Source of the DNA: Streptomyces diastatochromogenes
Lineage (GTDB): Bacteria; Actinomycetota; Actinomycetes; Streptomycetales; Streptomycetaceae
Direction: 5' to 3'
Length of the DNA: 64,000 bases
Assembly (NCBI GenBank): GCA_026913215.1
Contig: JAPTYK010000001.1
Coordinates: 4,712,001 to 4,776,000 of the forward strand
The position numbers and the translations under genes are program-made. The notes beneath the pieces were generated by a model that was not told the DNA's origin, did not search any database, and saw nothing but the letters and a program-made list of their open reading frames with translations. This document shows, one piece after another, positions 10,136 through 19,633 of the stretch. The number at the start of each line of letters is the position of its first letter. Within the stretch, counting starts at the first letter, position 1.

Positions 10136-11509
10136 TCAGAGGGCGAGACGGCGGGCGAGGTCCGAGGTGAGGACGGACCCGGGGTCGAGCGCCGCGCGCA
10201 GCGCCCGGAACTCGTCGAGCCGCGGGTACATCGCGGCCAGGACCTCCGGCCGGACCCGGGAGTCCTTGGCGAGGTAGACCCGGCCCCCGGCGCCCGCGAC
10301 CTCCTCGTCGAGCGCGTCGAGGAAGCGGCCGAGCCCGGGGAGGCCGGTGGGCAGGTCGAGGGCGAGGGTCCAGCCGGGGAGCGGGAAGGACAGCCAGCCG
10401 GGGTCGCCCGCGCCGAACCGTTTCAGGACGGCGAGGAAGGACGGGCAGCCCCGGTCCGCGATCCGCCGCACGATCCGCCGGAGGGTGTCCTCCCGCCCGT
10501 ACGGGACGACGAACTGGTACTGGACGAAGCCGCCGGGTCCGTAGATCCGGTTCCAGTGCGGCACCCCGTCGAGGGGGTGGAAGAAGGACGGCAGCGACTG
10601 GAGCCGGCGGGTCGCGGAGCGCGGGGCCCTGCGGTACCAGAGCTCGTTGAAGAGGCCGACGGAGGCGCGGCCGAGCAGCCCGCCGGGGACGTACGGCGGC
10701 AGGGCGGGCAGCCGGCCCGGCCGGAAGGCGAGCGGATCGCGGCGGGCCGGGTGGCGGCGGGGCAGCGCGTCGTACGGGACGTGGTCGCCGCGCGTCAGGA
10801 CGGCCCGGCCGGTGGCGGCGCCCCGGGCGAGCAGGTCGATCCAGGCGACGGAGTAGCGGTAGCGGTGGTCGCCGTCGGTCAGCCGGTCCATCAGCGCGTC
10901 GAGACCGGGCACGCGCTCGGTGTCCACGGAGAGCAGGGAGGTCTCGACCGGCAGCAGCCGCAGGGTGGCGGAGAGGATCACCCCGGTCAGGCCCATGCCG
11001 CCGGTGGTCGCGTCGAAGAGCGGGGTCCCGGGCCGCACGGTCCTGATCTCCCCGTCGGCGGTGAGGAGTTCGAGCGCGGTCACGTGCCGGCCGAAGGAGC
11101 CCGCCACGTGGTGGTTCTTGCCGTGGATGTCGGCGCCGATCGCGCCGCCGACGGTCACGTACCGGGTGCCGGGGCTGACCGGGACGAACCAGCCCAGCGG
11201 CAGCAGCACCTCCATCAGCCGGTGCAGGCTGACGCCCGCCTCGCACACGACGAGCCCGGCGTCGGTGTCGACGGCCAGGATCCGGTCGAAGCCGGTCATG
11301 TCGAGGACGTCGCCGCCGGCGTTCTGCGCGGCGTCCCCGTACGCCCGCCCGAGCCCCCGGGCGACGGCCCCAGGGCCCGCAGCCCCGGACCGCCTCGACG
11401 AGCTCGGCGTACCCGCGGGGCCGGTGCACGCGCGCGAGGGTGGGGCGGTGCGGCCCCAGCCGGTGATCGCTTCGCAGTCGTCGTCCAGGACGCGGGTCTC
11501 GACAGCCAT
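10136..11509 (-). CDS. DprE1-like FAD-dependent decaprenylphosphoryl-ribose 2-oxidase (frameshifted near N-terminus)
   Basis: FAD-binding type 4 oxidoreductase. GLGRAYGDAAQNAGG, VSPGTRYVTVGGAIGADIHGKNHH and FGRHVTALELL are the expected FAD-domain motifs. The C-terminal half carries FNELWYRRAP and YGPGGFVQYQF of the D-arabinono-lactone oxidase/DprE1 domain. With DprE2 it would epimerise decaprenyl-phospho-ribose. The frame shifts near 11435 and again near 11365; the segment between encodes VHRPRGYAELVEAV in another frame. It is divergent from the phosphatase and prenyltransferase genes that complete the pathway. Confidence 0.86.
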   Translation of the reverse strand: MAVETRVLDDDCEAITGWGRTAPPSRACTGPAGTPSSSRRSGAAGPGAVARGLGRAYGDAAQNAGGDVLDMTGFDRILAVDTDAGLVVCEAGVSLHRLMEVLLPLGWFVPVSPGTRYVTVGGAIGADIHGKNHHVAGSFGRHVTALELLTADGEIRTVRPGTPLFDATTGGMGLTGVILSATLRLLPVETSLLSVDTERVPGLDALMDRLTDGDHRYRYSVAWIDLLARGAATGRAVLTRGDHVPYDALPRRHPARRDPLAFRPGRLPALPPYVPGGLLGRASVGLFNELWYRRAPRSATRRLQSLPSFFHPLDGVPHWNRIYGPGGFVQYQFVVPYGREDTLRRIVRRIADRGCPSFLAVLKRFGAGDPGWLSFPLPGWTLALDLPTGLPGLGRFLDALDEEVAGAGGRVYLAKDSRVRPEVLAAMYPRLDEFRALRAALDPGSVLTSDLARRLAL

Positions 11510-11590
11510 GAGGCCGACCGTATAGCCGCTCATGTCCTGTATGTCGGTATTGAAGAGCGGTTCGTCGAAATGGGTGATTAAAGGAGTGTC

Positions 11591-12309
11591 ATGAAAGAGG
11601 CTCGGCTCCCTCGGCCCCGCCCGCGCCAGAGTCGTGCCGACCGCCCGCACCACCCAGCCCCGACAGGGAGCACCACGGATGCCCACCCCAGAACCATCCG
11701 CACCCGAACGGCCCGGCGGGGCGCGGACGAACGGCCCGACCAAGGCCCGGTCGAGCACCCCGGCGACCTGGGCCGGGGCCCCGAGCCCCGCTGGGTCCAG
11801 GCCGAGCGGCGGCTGCTCGGGTCCCTGCGGGCCTGCGGACACCGGCCCGGCGTGGCCGTCGCCGCCCGGGGACTCTCCCTCGGCGGCGAGCACGGCGCCC
11901 TCTGGCTGGCGGCCGGACTCACCGCCGCCGCCCTCGACCGCCCGCGCCGGAGCGGCTGGCTGCGGGGCACCGCCCTGATCGCGGGCGCGCACCTGACGAG
12001 CATGGGCGTCAAACGGCTCGTACGGCGGCCCCGCCCGGCCCCGGACACGTACGCCCCCTCGTCCGCACGGCCGGACGGCACTCCTTCCCCAGCTCCCACG
12101 CCACCTCGGCGGCCGCCGCGACCGTCGCCTTCGGCGCGCTGCACCCGGCCGCCGGCCGGCTCGCCGCCCCGCTGGCCGCCGCGATGTGCCTCTCCCGCCT
12201 GGTCGCGGGCGTCCACCACCCGAGCGACGTCGCCGCCGGCGCCCTCCTCGGCGCCGCCACCGCCGTCGCGGGCCGCCGCCTCCTGACCGGCGGGGACGGC
12301 CCCTCGTGA
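11591..12309 (+). CDS. PAP2-family membrane phosphatase (start uncertain, frameshifted)
   Basis: The three PAP2 motifs are present across one frame break near 12058: KRLVRRPRP, SFPSSHATSAAA and SRLVAGVHHPSDVAAG. In mycobacteria a PAP2 protein (Rv3807c type) accompanies the decaprenyl-phosphate phosphoribosyltransferase and may remove the 5-phosphate from its product. Two starts are possible: ATG 11591 with AAGGAG before it, or ATG 11679 with GGGAG before it followed by an extra missing base. The stop overlaps the next gene's GTG (GTGA), so the two are translationally coupled. Confidence 0.8.
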
Positions 12310-13252
12310 GCGAGCGCACCGGGACCGCCGTCCTCGACGCGCCCGTCGCCGTACGGGACACGCGCGCGCGTGCGCACCGCGGACGGGCCCTCGGACTGCT
12401 GAGGACCGCCCGGCCCCGGCAGTGGGTCAAGAACGTCCTCGTCCTCGCCGCGCCCGCCGCCGCCGGACGGCTCGGCTCCTGGGGACCGGCGCCCGACTCG
12501 CCCTCGTCTTCGCCCTGTTCACGGCCGCCGCCTCCGCCGTCTACCTCCTCAACGACGCCCGCGACGCCGAGGCCGACCGCGCCCACCCGGTCAAACGCCG
12601 CCGCCCCGTGGCCTCCGGACAGGTCCCCGCCGCCCTCGCCACCGCCACCGGCGTCCTCCTCGCCCTCGGCTCCGCCGGCGCCGCCGCGCTCCTGTGCGGC
12701 CCCCTCACCGCCGCCCTGCTCGTCGCCTACCTCGCCATACAGGTCGCGTACTGCCTCCGCCTCAAACACGTCCTCGTCGCCGACCTCGCCGTCGTCGCCA
12801 CCGGCTTCCTGATGCGGGCGATGATCGGCGGGGTGGCGCTCGGCATCCCGCTGTCCCGCTGGTTCCTCATCACGACCGGCTTCGGCGCGCTGTTCATGGT
12901 CGCCGCCAAGCGGTACTCCGAGGCCGTCCAGATGGAGGGCGCCGAGGGCGCCACGCGCGCCCTGCTCACCCAGTACACGACGGGCTACCTGCGCTTCGTC
13001 TGGCAGCTCGCGGCCGGCGCCGCCGTCCTCGGCTACTGCCTGTGGGCCCTGGAGGCGGGCCCGGCCGAGACCTCGCTGCCGTGGCGTCAGCTCTCCGTGG
13101 CCGCCTTCGTCCTCGGGGTCCTGCGCTACGCGGTCTTCGCCGACCGCGGCACGGCGGGCGCCCCCGAGGACGTCGTCCTGCGCGACCGCCCCCTCGCCGT
13201 CATCGGTCTGGCATGGGCCACGCTGTACGGGATGTCGGTCGCGGGTCTGTGA
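12306..13252 (+). CDS. UbiA-type decaprenyl-phosphate phosphoribosyltransferase (one frameshift)
   Basis: Polytopic UbiA prenyltransferase with the Mg-diphosphate motif LLNDARDAEADR and second-loop region KHVLVADLAVVATGFLMRA. The N-terminal TARPRQWVKNVLVLAAP is typical of the 5-phosphoribose-1-diphosphate:decaprenyl-phosphate transferase group (Rv3806c type). That group makes the lipid-linked ribose used by DprE1/E2. One base is missing near 12483. GTG start overlaps the phosphatase stop. Confidence 0.86.
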
Positions 13253-13316
13253 GCTCCGCCGGGGGATTCTCGTACCGGGCGATCCGACGGCGCGAGGAAT
13301 GGACGGAAGGCACGAC

Positions 13317-14326
13317 ATGGACTGGCTGACCAAACTCCCCGTCATCGGCCCGTGGGTCGTCCGCCTGATGCGGACCCACGGCTGGCACGCGTACGAGACC
13401 CTCGACGAGGCGCACTGGACCCGGCTCGCCGCCGCGATCACCTTCGTCTCGTTCCTCGCGCTCTTCCCGCTGATCACGGTCGCCGCCGCGGTCGGCGCCG
13501 CGCTCCTCAGCCACGACCAGCTCGACAAGATCGAGAAGAAGCTCGCCGACCAGGTGCCCGGCATCTCCGACCAGCTCGACATCGGCGGACTCGTCGCGAA
13601 CGCCGGCACCGTCGGACTCGTCGCCGGCGCCGTCCTGCTCGTCACCGGCATCAGCTGGATCGGCTCGATGCGGGAGTGCCTGCGCGCGGTCTGGGGCCTC
13701 GACGCCGTCGAGGGCAACCCGTTCCTCCTGAAGGGCAAGGACGCGCTGATCCTCCTCGGCCTCGGCGGCGTCGCCCTCGCCTCGCTCGCCGCGTCCTGGC
13801 TCGGCTCCACCGCCGTCGGCTGGAGCGCCGACCGCCTCGGCATCTCCGGCGCGGGCGCGGGCGGCTACCTGCTCCAGGCCGCCGCCGTCCTCGTCGCCGT
13901 CGTCGCCGACTTCCTCATCCTGCTGTACGTACTGACCCTGCTGCCGGGCGTCGAACCCCGCCGCCGGGACCTCGTGGTCGCGGCTCTGATGGGCGCCGTC
14001 GGCTTCGAACTGCTGAAGCTGCTCCTCGGCGGCTACATGAAGGGGTCGCGGCGAAGTCGATGTACGGGGCGTTCGGCGTCCCCGTCGCCCTGCTCCTCTG
14101 GATCAACTTCACCGCGAAACTGCTGCTGTTCTGCGCGGCCTGGACGGCTACGGAGTCCCGCCGGAAGAAGACTCCGACTTCGAGCCCGAGCCCGAGTCCG
14201 AACCCGAACCCGAACCCGAGCCCGACCCCGAGCTCGACTCCGACCCCGAGTCCGGAAGGTCCCCGCTCCCCGAACGGCGACCCCGAGCCGCCGCCGCCGT
14301 CCCGGCCAGCGGCCAGCGCCGGTTGA
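13317..14326 (+). CDS. YihY/BrkB-family inner-membrane protein (one frameshift)
   Basis: Six hydrophobic segments with family residues in AAAITFVSFLALFPLITV and GISWIGSMRECLRAVWG, and near the end FGVPVALLLWINFTAKLLLFCAAW. Role unknown; the old RNase BN name is not supported. The start at 13317 is chosen because GGAAGG lies 7 bases upstream. One base is missing near 14045. The tail is a Ser/Pro/Asn/Thr repeat (about 35 residues) that overlaps, antisense, the C-terminal tail of the convergent carboxypeptidase gene. Confidence 0.83.
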
Positions 14327-15506
14327 CCAGGAAGACGCCCGCGGCCAGGAGGACGAGGACACCGCCCGCGATGGCCAGCGCGATCCCGACTCCGCCGGAC
14401 CGCTCGGCGCGCCGCCGCGTGGACCGGCTCCTTGGGGCGTCCTTGCCGGGCGCCGGGGCCGTGCCGTCGTCCGGGGCGGTGGTCGCCGTGCGCTCCGAGC
14501 GGGGCGGCACCAGCTCGCCCACCGGCGTCACCTTCCCGAGGCCGCGAAGCCCCAGTCGAGCAGCCGGGCGGCCTCCTTGTAGACCGCGTGCTGCTCCTTC
14601 GAGGAGGGGTTCATCACGGTGACGAGCAGGACCCTGCCGTTGCGCTCGGCGACTCCCGTGAAGGTGGCACCCGCGTGCGTGGTGTTGCCGTTCTTGACCC
14701 CGGCGATGCCCTGGTACGGGGCGACGCCGATGTCACCGGTGAGCAGCCGGTTGGTGTTCTGGATCTCGAAGGTCTCGCGCTTCTTGCCCGGCTTCGCCTC
14801 GCCCGGGAAGGCGGCGCGGGGCGTGGCGGCGTACTCCCGGAAGTCCGGCTTCCGCATGCCGTTGCGGGCGATGAGCGTCAGGTCGTACGCCGAGGAGACC
14901 TGCCCCGGGCGTCGTAACCGTCCGGCGAGACGACGTTGGTGTCCAGCGCCTGCAGGTCGGCCGCGTGGTCGTTCATGTCCTTCACGGTCTGCCGGAGCCC
15001 GTTGTTCATGCTGGTCAGCACGTGCACGGCATCGTTCCCGGACCGGAGGAACACCCCGAGCCACAGGTCGTGGACGCTGTAGGTCTGCTTCTCCTGATCC
15101 CGACCAGACTCGACCCGACCCCCATCCCCGCCAGGTCCCCACCGGTCACCAGATGGTTCTGCGTCCTGGAGAACTTCGGCAGCAGCGTGTCCGCGAACAG
15201 CATCTTCAGGGTCGACGCCGGCGCCAGCCTCCAGTGCGCGTTGTGCGCCGCCAGCACCTGCCCGCTCTCCGCGTCCGCCACGATCCACGACCGCCCGGAC
15301 AGCTCCTTCGGCAGCACCGGCGCCCCCGCCCCCAGCCGCACCTGCGTCCCCGGCTTGCTGAGCAGCGTCCCGCCCACCGTCGACATCACCGCGGGAGGCT
15401 TGGGCTGCTTGTCCTCCCCCTCCGCGTGCGCCGCGGGCGCGGCGACGACAAGCGGCAGAAACACGGCAGCAGCGACCGCCCAAGCGGTCTTCTTCGAAGC
15501 AGACAC
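14148..15506 (-). CDS. D-alanyl-D-alanine carboxypeptidase, PBP5-type (three frameshifts)
   Basis: Serine peptidase S11 trimming peptidoglycan stem peptides at the outer membrane face. Signal peptide (VVAAPAAHA) is followed by the active-site SxxK in LAPASTLKML, SxN in LRSGNDAV, and a KTG-box position that reads GVKNGNT. A C-terminal transmembrane anchor (GIALAIAGGVLVLLAAGVFLV) and a Ser/Gly/Asp-rich cytoplasmic tail follow. Bases are missing near 15108, 14905 and 14540. GTG start. Asn in place of Thr in the KTG box is unusual and may tune activity. Confidence 0.87.
14163..14270. repeat. CCCGAG-type hexanucleotide repeats shared by two antiparallel gene tails
   Basis: Imperfect tandem units of CCCGAG/CCCGAA/CCCGAC. 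On the + strand they encode a Ser-Pro/Asn-Pro/Thr-Pro tail of the YihY-like protein. On the - strand they encode the Ser-Gly/Ser-Glu/Ser-Asp tail of the carboxypeptidase. Repeat slippage could change both tails at once. Confidence 0.7.
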
Positions 15507-15698
15507 GATCGAGAACGTACAGGCACGCCCAACCGATCCGAACCCCGGCAGGCTGTTCACCGACCCCCGTCCACCCGGAAGCGGGGGCTCCGCTGAGTTC
15601 CTCTCGCGTTCGGGACACAGGGATGGTTCCTCTGTACTAGCTTCCACAGTGGATTGACCGGTAGCGCCATGCTGATACATAAGAGCAGGTGAGAGACC

Positions 15699-17440
15699 TT
15701 GGCGCCCTTCGTTTCAGCCGTCGGATCCGGACAGATGGACACCGTGCGGGTTGCTGTGTACGCCCGACAGTCCAAGGCGCGCCCGGACGCGTCCGAGGCC
15801 TCCCCGGACGCTCAGCTGGCGGCCTGTGAAGCGCTGGCAGCGCGTCGAGGGTGGGAGGTCGTTCGCACCTTCAAGGACGTCGCCAGGTCTGGGTGGGATC
15901 CGAACGCTGTCCGGCCGGGGTTCGAAGACCTCCTGACCGCCGTACGTGCGGGTGAGGTCGACGTCGTGGTGGCCAACGAGCTGTCCCGTCTGACCCGCAG
16001 GGGCGCGCAGGACGCACTGGAGATCGACGAGGAGTTCAAGAAGTACGGCGTGCGCTTCGTCTCCGCACTCGAACCCTTCCTCGACACGTCGAATCCGATC
16101 GGCGTCGCGATCTTCGCGCTGATCGCGGCACTCGCGAAGCAGGACAGCGACATCAAGGCGGAACGCCTCCGAGGAGCCAAGGACGAGATCAGGACGGTCG
16201 GCGGCCGGCACTCCAGCTCCGCCCCGTACGGCATGAGGGCCGTGCGCGAGAGGATCGGCAACCTCGTCGTGTCCGTCCTTGAGCCGGATGCGGACAATCC
16301 GGAGCACGTCGAGATCGTCGAGCGCATGGTGGAGATGTCGTTCGCCGGAATCTCCGACAACAAGATCGCGACGACGCTGGAGTCGGAAGACGTGCCGGCG
16401 CCCGGAGAGGCCGAACGACGCGCCACCGAGAAGAGGATGCAGTCCATCAAGAAGCGGCGCGTGTCGAAGGAGGACAGTCCCATCCGCTGGCGCGCGCAGA
16501 CAGTGCGCTGGATCCTCTCCCACCCGGCCGTCGGAGGCTTCGCGAGCGAACGCGTGAAGCGGGGCAAGGCGTACGTGAACGTGATCGCCCGGGATGAGGG
16601 CGGGGCGCCCTGACTCCCCACCGGGGCGTCGTCGCGGGGGCCAAGTGGCTGGAGCTCCAGGAGCGGCGAAGCAAGCGCAACAAGACCAACAGGCAGCCTG
16701 GCGGAGAGGCCACGCCCACCCTCCTGAGCGGATGGCGCTTCACCACCTGCGGAATGTGCGCGGGCTCCATGGGACAGACCAAGAACAACGGCGGACAGGA
16801 CTACTACATGTGCGCCAACCCCAAGGGCCATGGCGGACTGGGCATCAAGCGCAAGGACGTCGACGACCATGTGGCCCGCCGGGTCTGGGCACGACTGACC
16901 GGCGCGGATCCCGATGACGGCAAGGACAGGGAGTGGCTCGCGCAGGCGGCACTCCGGTTCGCGCTTCGGCGTGACCTGTCCGGAGTCCAAGAGGAGCGGC
17001 GCGAGATGGAAGTCCGCCTGGAGCACGTCCGCGACTCCATCGCCGAGCTCCAGGCCGACCGAAAGGCCGGCCTCTACCGAGGAAGCGACGAACTGACCAT
17101 GTGGCGCGCGACGATGGCGCAGTACCGGAGCTTCGAGATCCAGTGTTCGGCCAAGCTGGACGATCTGAACGAGCAGACCGCCGCAGCTGTCCAGGTCCCC
17201 TCGGAATGGCGCGAACCGGGAGAGGACCCGTTGGGCTCCGGTTCCCCGTGGGCGGCATGGGACGTGTTCCAGCGCCGCGAATTCCTCGGCCTTTTCCTTG
17301 AGGGCGTCTCCGTCGGCCCCGGCAGGGACCCGGAGACTCGGAAGTACATCGCCGTCGAGGACCGGGTGACGCTCCACTGGCGACGCCTTGAGTCGGACCA
17401 GGCCCACGAAGTCGCCGAGGAGATGCCCGCTGCCCTCTGA
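15699..17440 (+). CDS. int: Large serine integrase, phiBT1 family (one frameshift)
   Basis: Large serine recombinase with an N-terminal resolvase domain: VAVYARQSKAR holds the catalytic Ser, followed by VVANELSRLTRRGAQDALEID and PIGVAIFALIAALAKQDSD. A recombinase domain and zinc ribbon (CGMCAGS, YMCANPKGHGG) and a coiled-coil segment near ELQADRKAGLYRG follow. As I remember the phage phiBT1 integrase, the match is close throughout. TTG start at 15699 is preferred because it gives MAPF, like the phage MSPF; ATG 15735 is the alternative. One C is missing in a C run near 16610, after GGAP. No other phage structural or replication genes are nearby. Confidence 0.9.
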
Positions 17441-17559
17441 CGCCCGAGCCGAGCTCCGGCTGTCGCCCAGGTCATGGGTGGATTCAACCTCAGCCGAGGT
17501 GAGGCTTATCGCGGTTCTCCAGGTAATGCGTCAGTCGCAGGCGTTGGGTGTGATGCACG

Positions 17560-17727
17560 GTGTGGCCGTACGGCCCGCGTCGGCTCTGGACCGAAACGGA
17601 AGCCGCACACGCCTGGTGGCTGCTGCACGGCCGTCCCGGACCCGAGCGGTTCGGCCTGACGGTGACCGCCACGGGTGAGACTCCGTGGCCGGACGATCCC
17701 GGTCAGCCTGTTCCCCTCACCGGCTGA
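17560..17727 (+). CDS. Possible small element-associated protein
   Basis: A 55-codon frame from GTG, giving WPYGPRRLWTETEAAHAWWL then RFGLTVTATGETPWPDDPGQ. The Trp-rich, well-ordered sequence looks coding rather than a shadow. From memory, short proteins of this kind with an RFGLTVTA core occur in Streptomyces integrative elements. It lies just after the integrase and may be the last remnant of the element's cargo. It could also be a fragment of a longer gene. Confidence 0.4.
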   Translation: MWPYGPRRLWTETEAAHAWWLLHGRPGPERFGLTVTATGETPWPDDPGQPVPLTG

Positions 17728-17739
17728 CCCGCAGAACCG

Positions 17740-17776
17740 CCCCGTCTGTGCGCCTCCCCGTGGCGCACGGGCGGGG
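17740..17776 (-). terminator. Terminator hairpin of the SCO4848-like gene
   Basis: GTGCGCC and GGCGCAC pair around a 7-base loop, extended outward by a GC-rich lower stem (CCCCG with CGGGG). It lies directly after the stop of the minus-strand gene at 17779. Confidence 0.55.
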
Positions 17777-17778
17777 GC

Positions 17779-18015
17779 TTACTTCCTGCCCGCGCGGACG
17801 CCTCGGAAGCCGATCACGCCGACGGCCGTCCCCAGGAAGAAGGAGGTGACGGCGAGGGCGAGGTGGACCCAGAAGTACGCGGTCGGGTTTCCCGCGTCGT
17901 CGAAGGCGAGGCCGCTGCCGTCCTTCCACAAGTTCTTGGCGAAGGTCACCCAGATCACCCAGGACCAGGCGCCGAAGGCGAGCAGGAACCAGGAGGCGCG
18001 GCGGCTGAGCTTCAT
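17779..18015 (-). CDS. Small integral membrane protein, homologue of phiBT1 attB gene SCO4848
   Basis: 78 residues: basic start MKLSRRASWF, a first transmembrane segment (FLLAFGAWSWVIWVTFAKNL), a short external loop (DDAGNPTAYF) and a second segment (ALAVTSFFLGTAVGVIGF). I recognise it as the SCO4848 family, the gene that holds the phage phiBT1 attachment site. Biochemical function is unknown. The reading frame is intact, so nothing is integrated at the site here, although a phiBT1-type integrase gene ends 339 bp away. Confidence 0.8.
   Translation of the reverse strand: MKLSRRASWFLLAFGAWSWVIWVTFAKNLWKDGSGLAFDDAGNPTAYFWVHLALAVTSFFLGTAVGVIGFRGVRAGRK
17921..17990. other. phiBT1-type attB-like site inside the SCO4848 homologue
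   Basis: The segment containing AAGTTCTTGGCGAAGGTCAC and CCAGATCACCCAGGACCAGG aligns by memory with the phiBT1 attB, which has a core near AAAGTGATCCAGATGATCCAG. The site appears uninterrupted. A direct alignment with the phage attB is needed to confirm the exact core. Confidence 0.55.
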
Positions 18016-18125
18016 GGGGGGTCCTTCGGGGTGGGTGAGTTCTTTCAGCCAGTATCGAACTTTCCTTGCCGGACCCCGCAGGCGGGCCTCTGTACGCTAC
18101 CGCTGGAGTGAGGGGGTGCGGGGGC

Positions 18126-19440
18126 GTGGTGGTCGTCTTTCTGCTGGTTGTGGTGGTGCTGCTCGGGGGCGTGCACTGGTACGTGTGGCGGCGTCTGGTG
18201 AGGGACGTCACGGAGGCGCGGAGCCGGGGGAGGCGGATCGGTACGGCGGTGGTCGTGGCGCTGCCGGTGCTGTCGGTCGGGGCGCTGGTGTCCTCGCGGG
18301 CGGGGGCGCCCTTCGTGGTGCAGCAGGCGATCGCGTGGCCGGGGTTCCTCTGGCTGGCCGTGCTCCTGTACCTGGTGCTGGCGCTGCTGGTCGGGGAGGC
18401 CGTCCGGCCGTTGCTGCGGGGGTGGATGGCGCGGCGCGCGGTCGTATCCGCGCCCGCGCCCGTACCTGTGACCGTGCCCGCGGCCGAAGAAGAGCGGGCC
18501 GAGGAAGAGCGGGCAGAAGAAGAGCGGGCCGCAGAAGACCAGGTCGAGGAAGAGACGGTCGCGGAAGACCGGGGCGAAGAGCGGGCCGAGGTCGTGGAGG
18601 CCGTCCCCGCCGAGGTCTCCCGGCGGCTGTTCGTCTCGCGGGTCGTCGGGGGTTCCGCGGCGGCCGTCGCGGTGGGGACCGTCGGGTACGGGACGTACGG
18701 GGTGCTGCGGGGGCCCCGGACGAAGAGGTCACCGTTCCGCTGGCGAAGCTTCCGAGGGCGGCGCACGGGTACCGGATCGCGGTCGTGTCGGACATCCATC
18801 TGGGGCCGATCCTGGGCCGGGCCCACACGCAGCGGATCGTGGACGGCATCAACGCGGCGCAGCCGGACCTGATCGCGGTCGTGGGGGACCTGGTGGACGG
18901 GACCGTGGAGGACCTCGGTCCGGCGGCGGAGCCGCTCGCGGGGCTCCGGGCCCGGCACGGTTCCTTCTTCGTGACGGGGAACCACGAGTACTTCTCGGGG
19001 GCGGACGCCTGGGTCGATCACGTGCGCGAGCTGGGGCTGCGTCCGCTGCGCAACGCGCGGGTGGAGGTCCCGGCCGGGTTCGACCTCGCCGGCGTCGACG
19101 ACGTGGCGGGGGAGAGCGAGGGGCAGGGGCCCGACTTCGGGCGGGCGCTCGGGGACCGGGACCGGCGCGCGCCGCGGTGCTCCTCGCGCACCAGCCGATC
19201 GTGATCCACGACGCCGTGCGGCACGGCGTGGACCTGCAGTTGTCCGGGCACACCCACGGCGGGCAGCTCTGGCCGGGGAACTACCTCGCCGAGCTGGCCA
19301 ATCCGACCGTCGCCGGCCTGGAGCGGTACGGGGACACGCAGCTGTACGTCTCGCGGGGCGCGGGCGCCTGGGGACCCCCGGTCCGGGTCGGGGCGCCGTC
19401 CGACATCACGATCGTCCAACTCGCCTCGAAGCAGGCCTGA
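18126..19440 (+). CDS. Membrane-anchored metallophosphoesterase (two frameshifts)
   Basis: An N-terminal four-helix membrane region (first VVVVFLLVVVVLLGGVHWYV) leads to an acidic Glu-rich linker with EEERAEEER repeats and then a calcineurin-type phosphoesterase domain. All metal motifs are visible: VVSDIHLGP, VVGDLVDG, VTGNHEYF and SGHTHGGQLW. Similar proteins (YaeI/YkuE group) hydrolyse UDP-sugar lipids or other phosphodiesters at the membrane. Bases are missing near 18728 and 19172. The GTG start at 18126 is the most likely; the exact start is not certain. Confidence 0.84.
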
Positions 19441-19633
19441 TCGGGCGATGTCACTCGCTGCGCCGAGGTCGATACGTGCTGCTCATCGACTTAAAGTCTC
19501 ATATCCCGGACATATACCTGTCATGTGAAAGTTTTTCCTTTCCCTTGTGAAACCCGTGTGATGGGATGCGGTCATCGCGGCGTTTCCGGGGGCCGTCGCG
19601 CCTGGGGTGGTATCGAAAAAAGGAAGCACGGCA

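Noticed and set aside
10136..13843. A 1235-residue minus-strand open frame
   Set aside because: Only its last part (DprE1) is real. The rest is antisense to the phosphatase, prenyltransferase and YihY genes and is an open shadow of high-GC DNA.
15507..17778. A complete prophage or ICE around the integrase
   Set aside because: Both neighbours are core genes and only about 2.2 kb separates them. No structural, replication or transfer genes are present.
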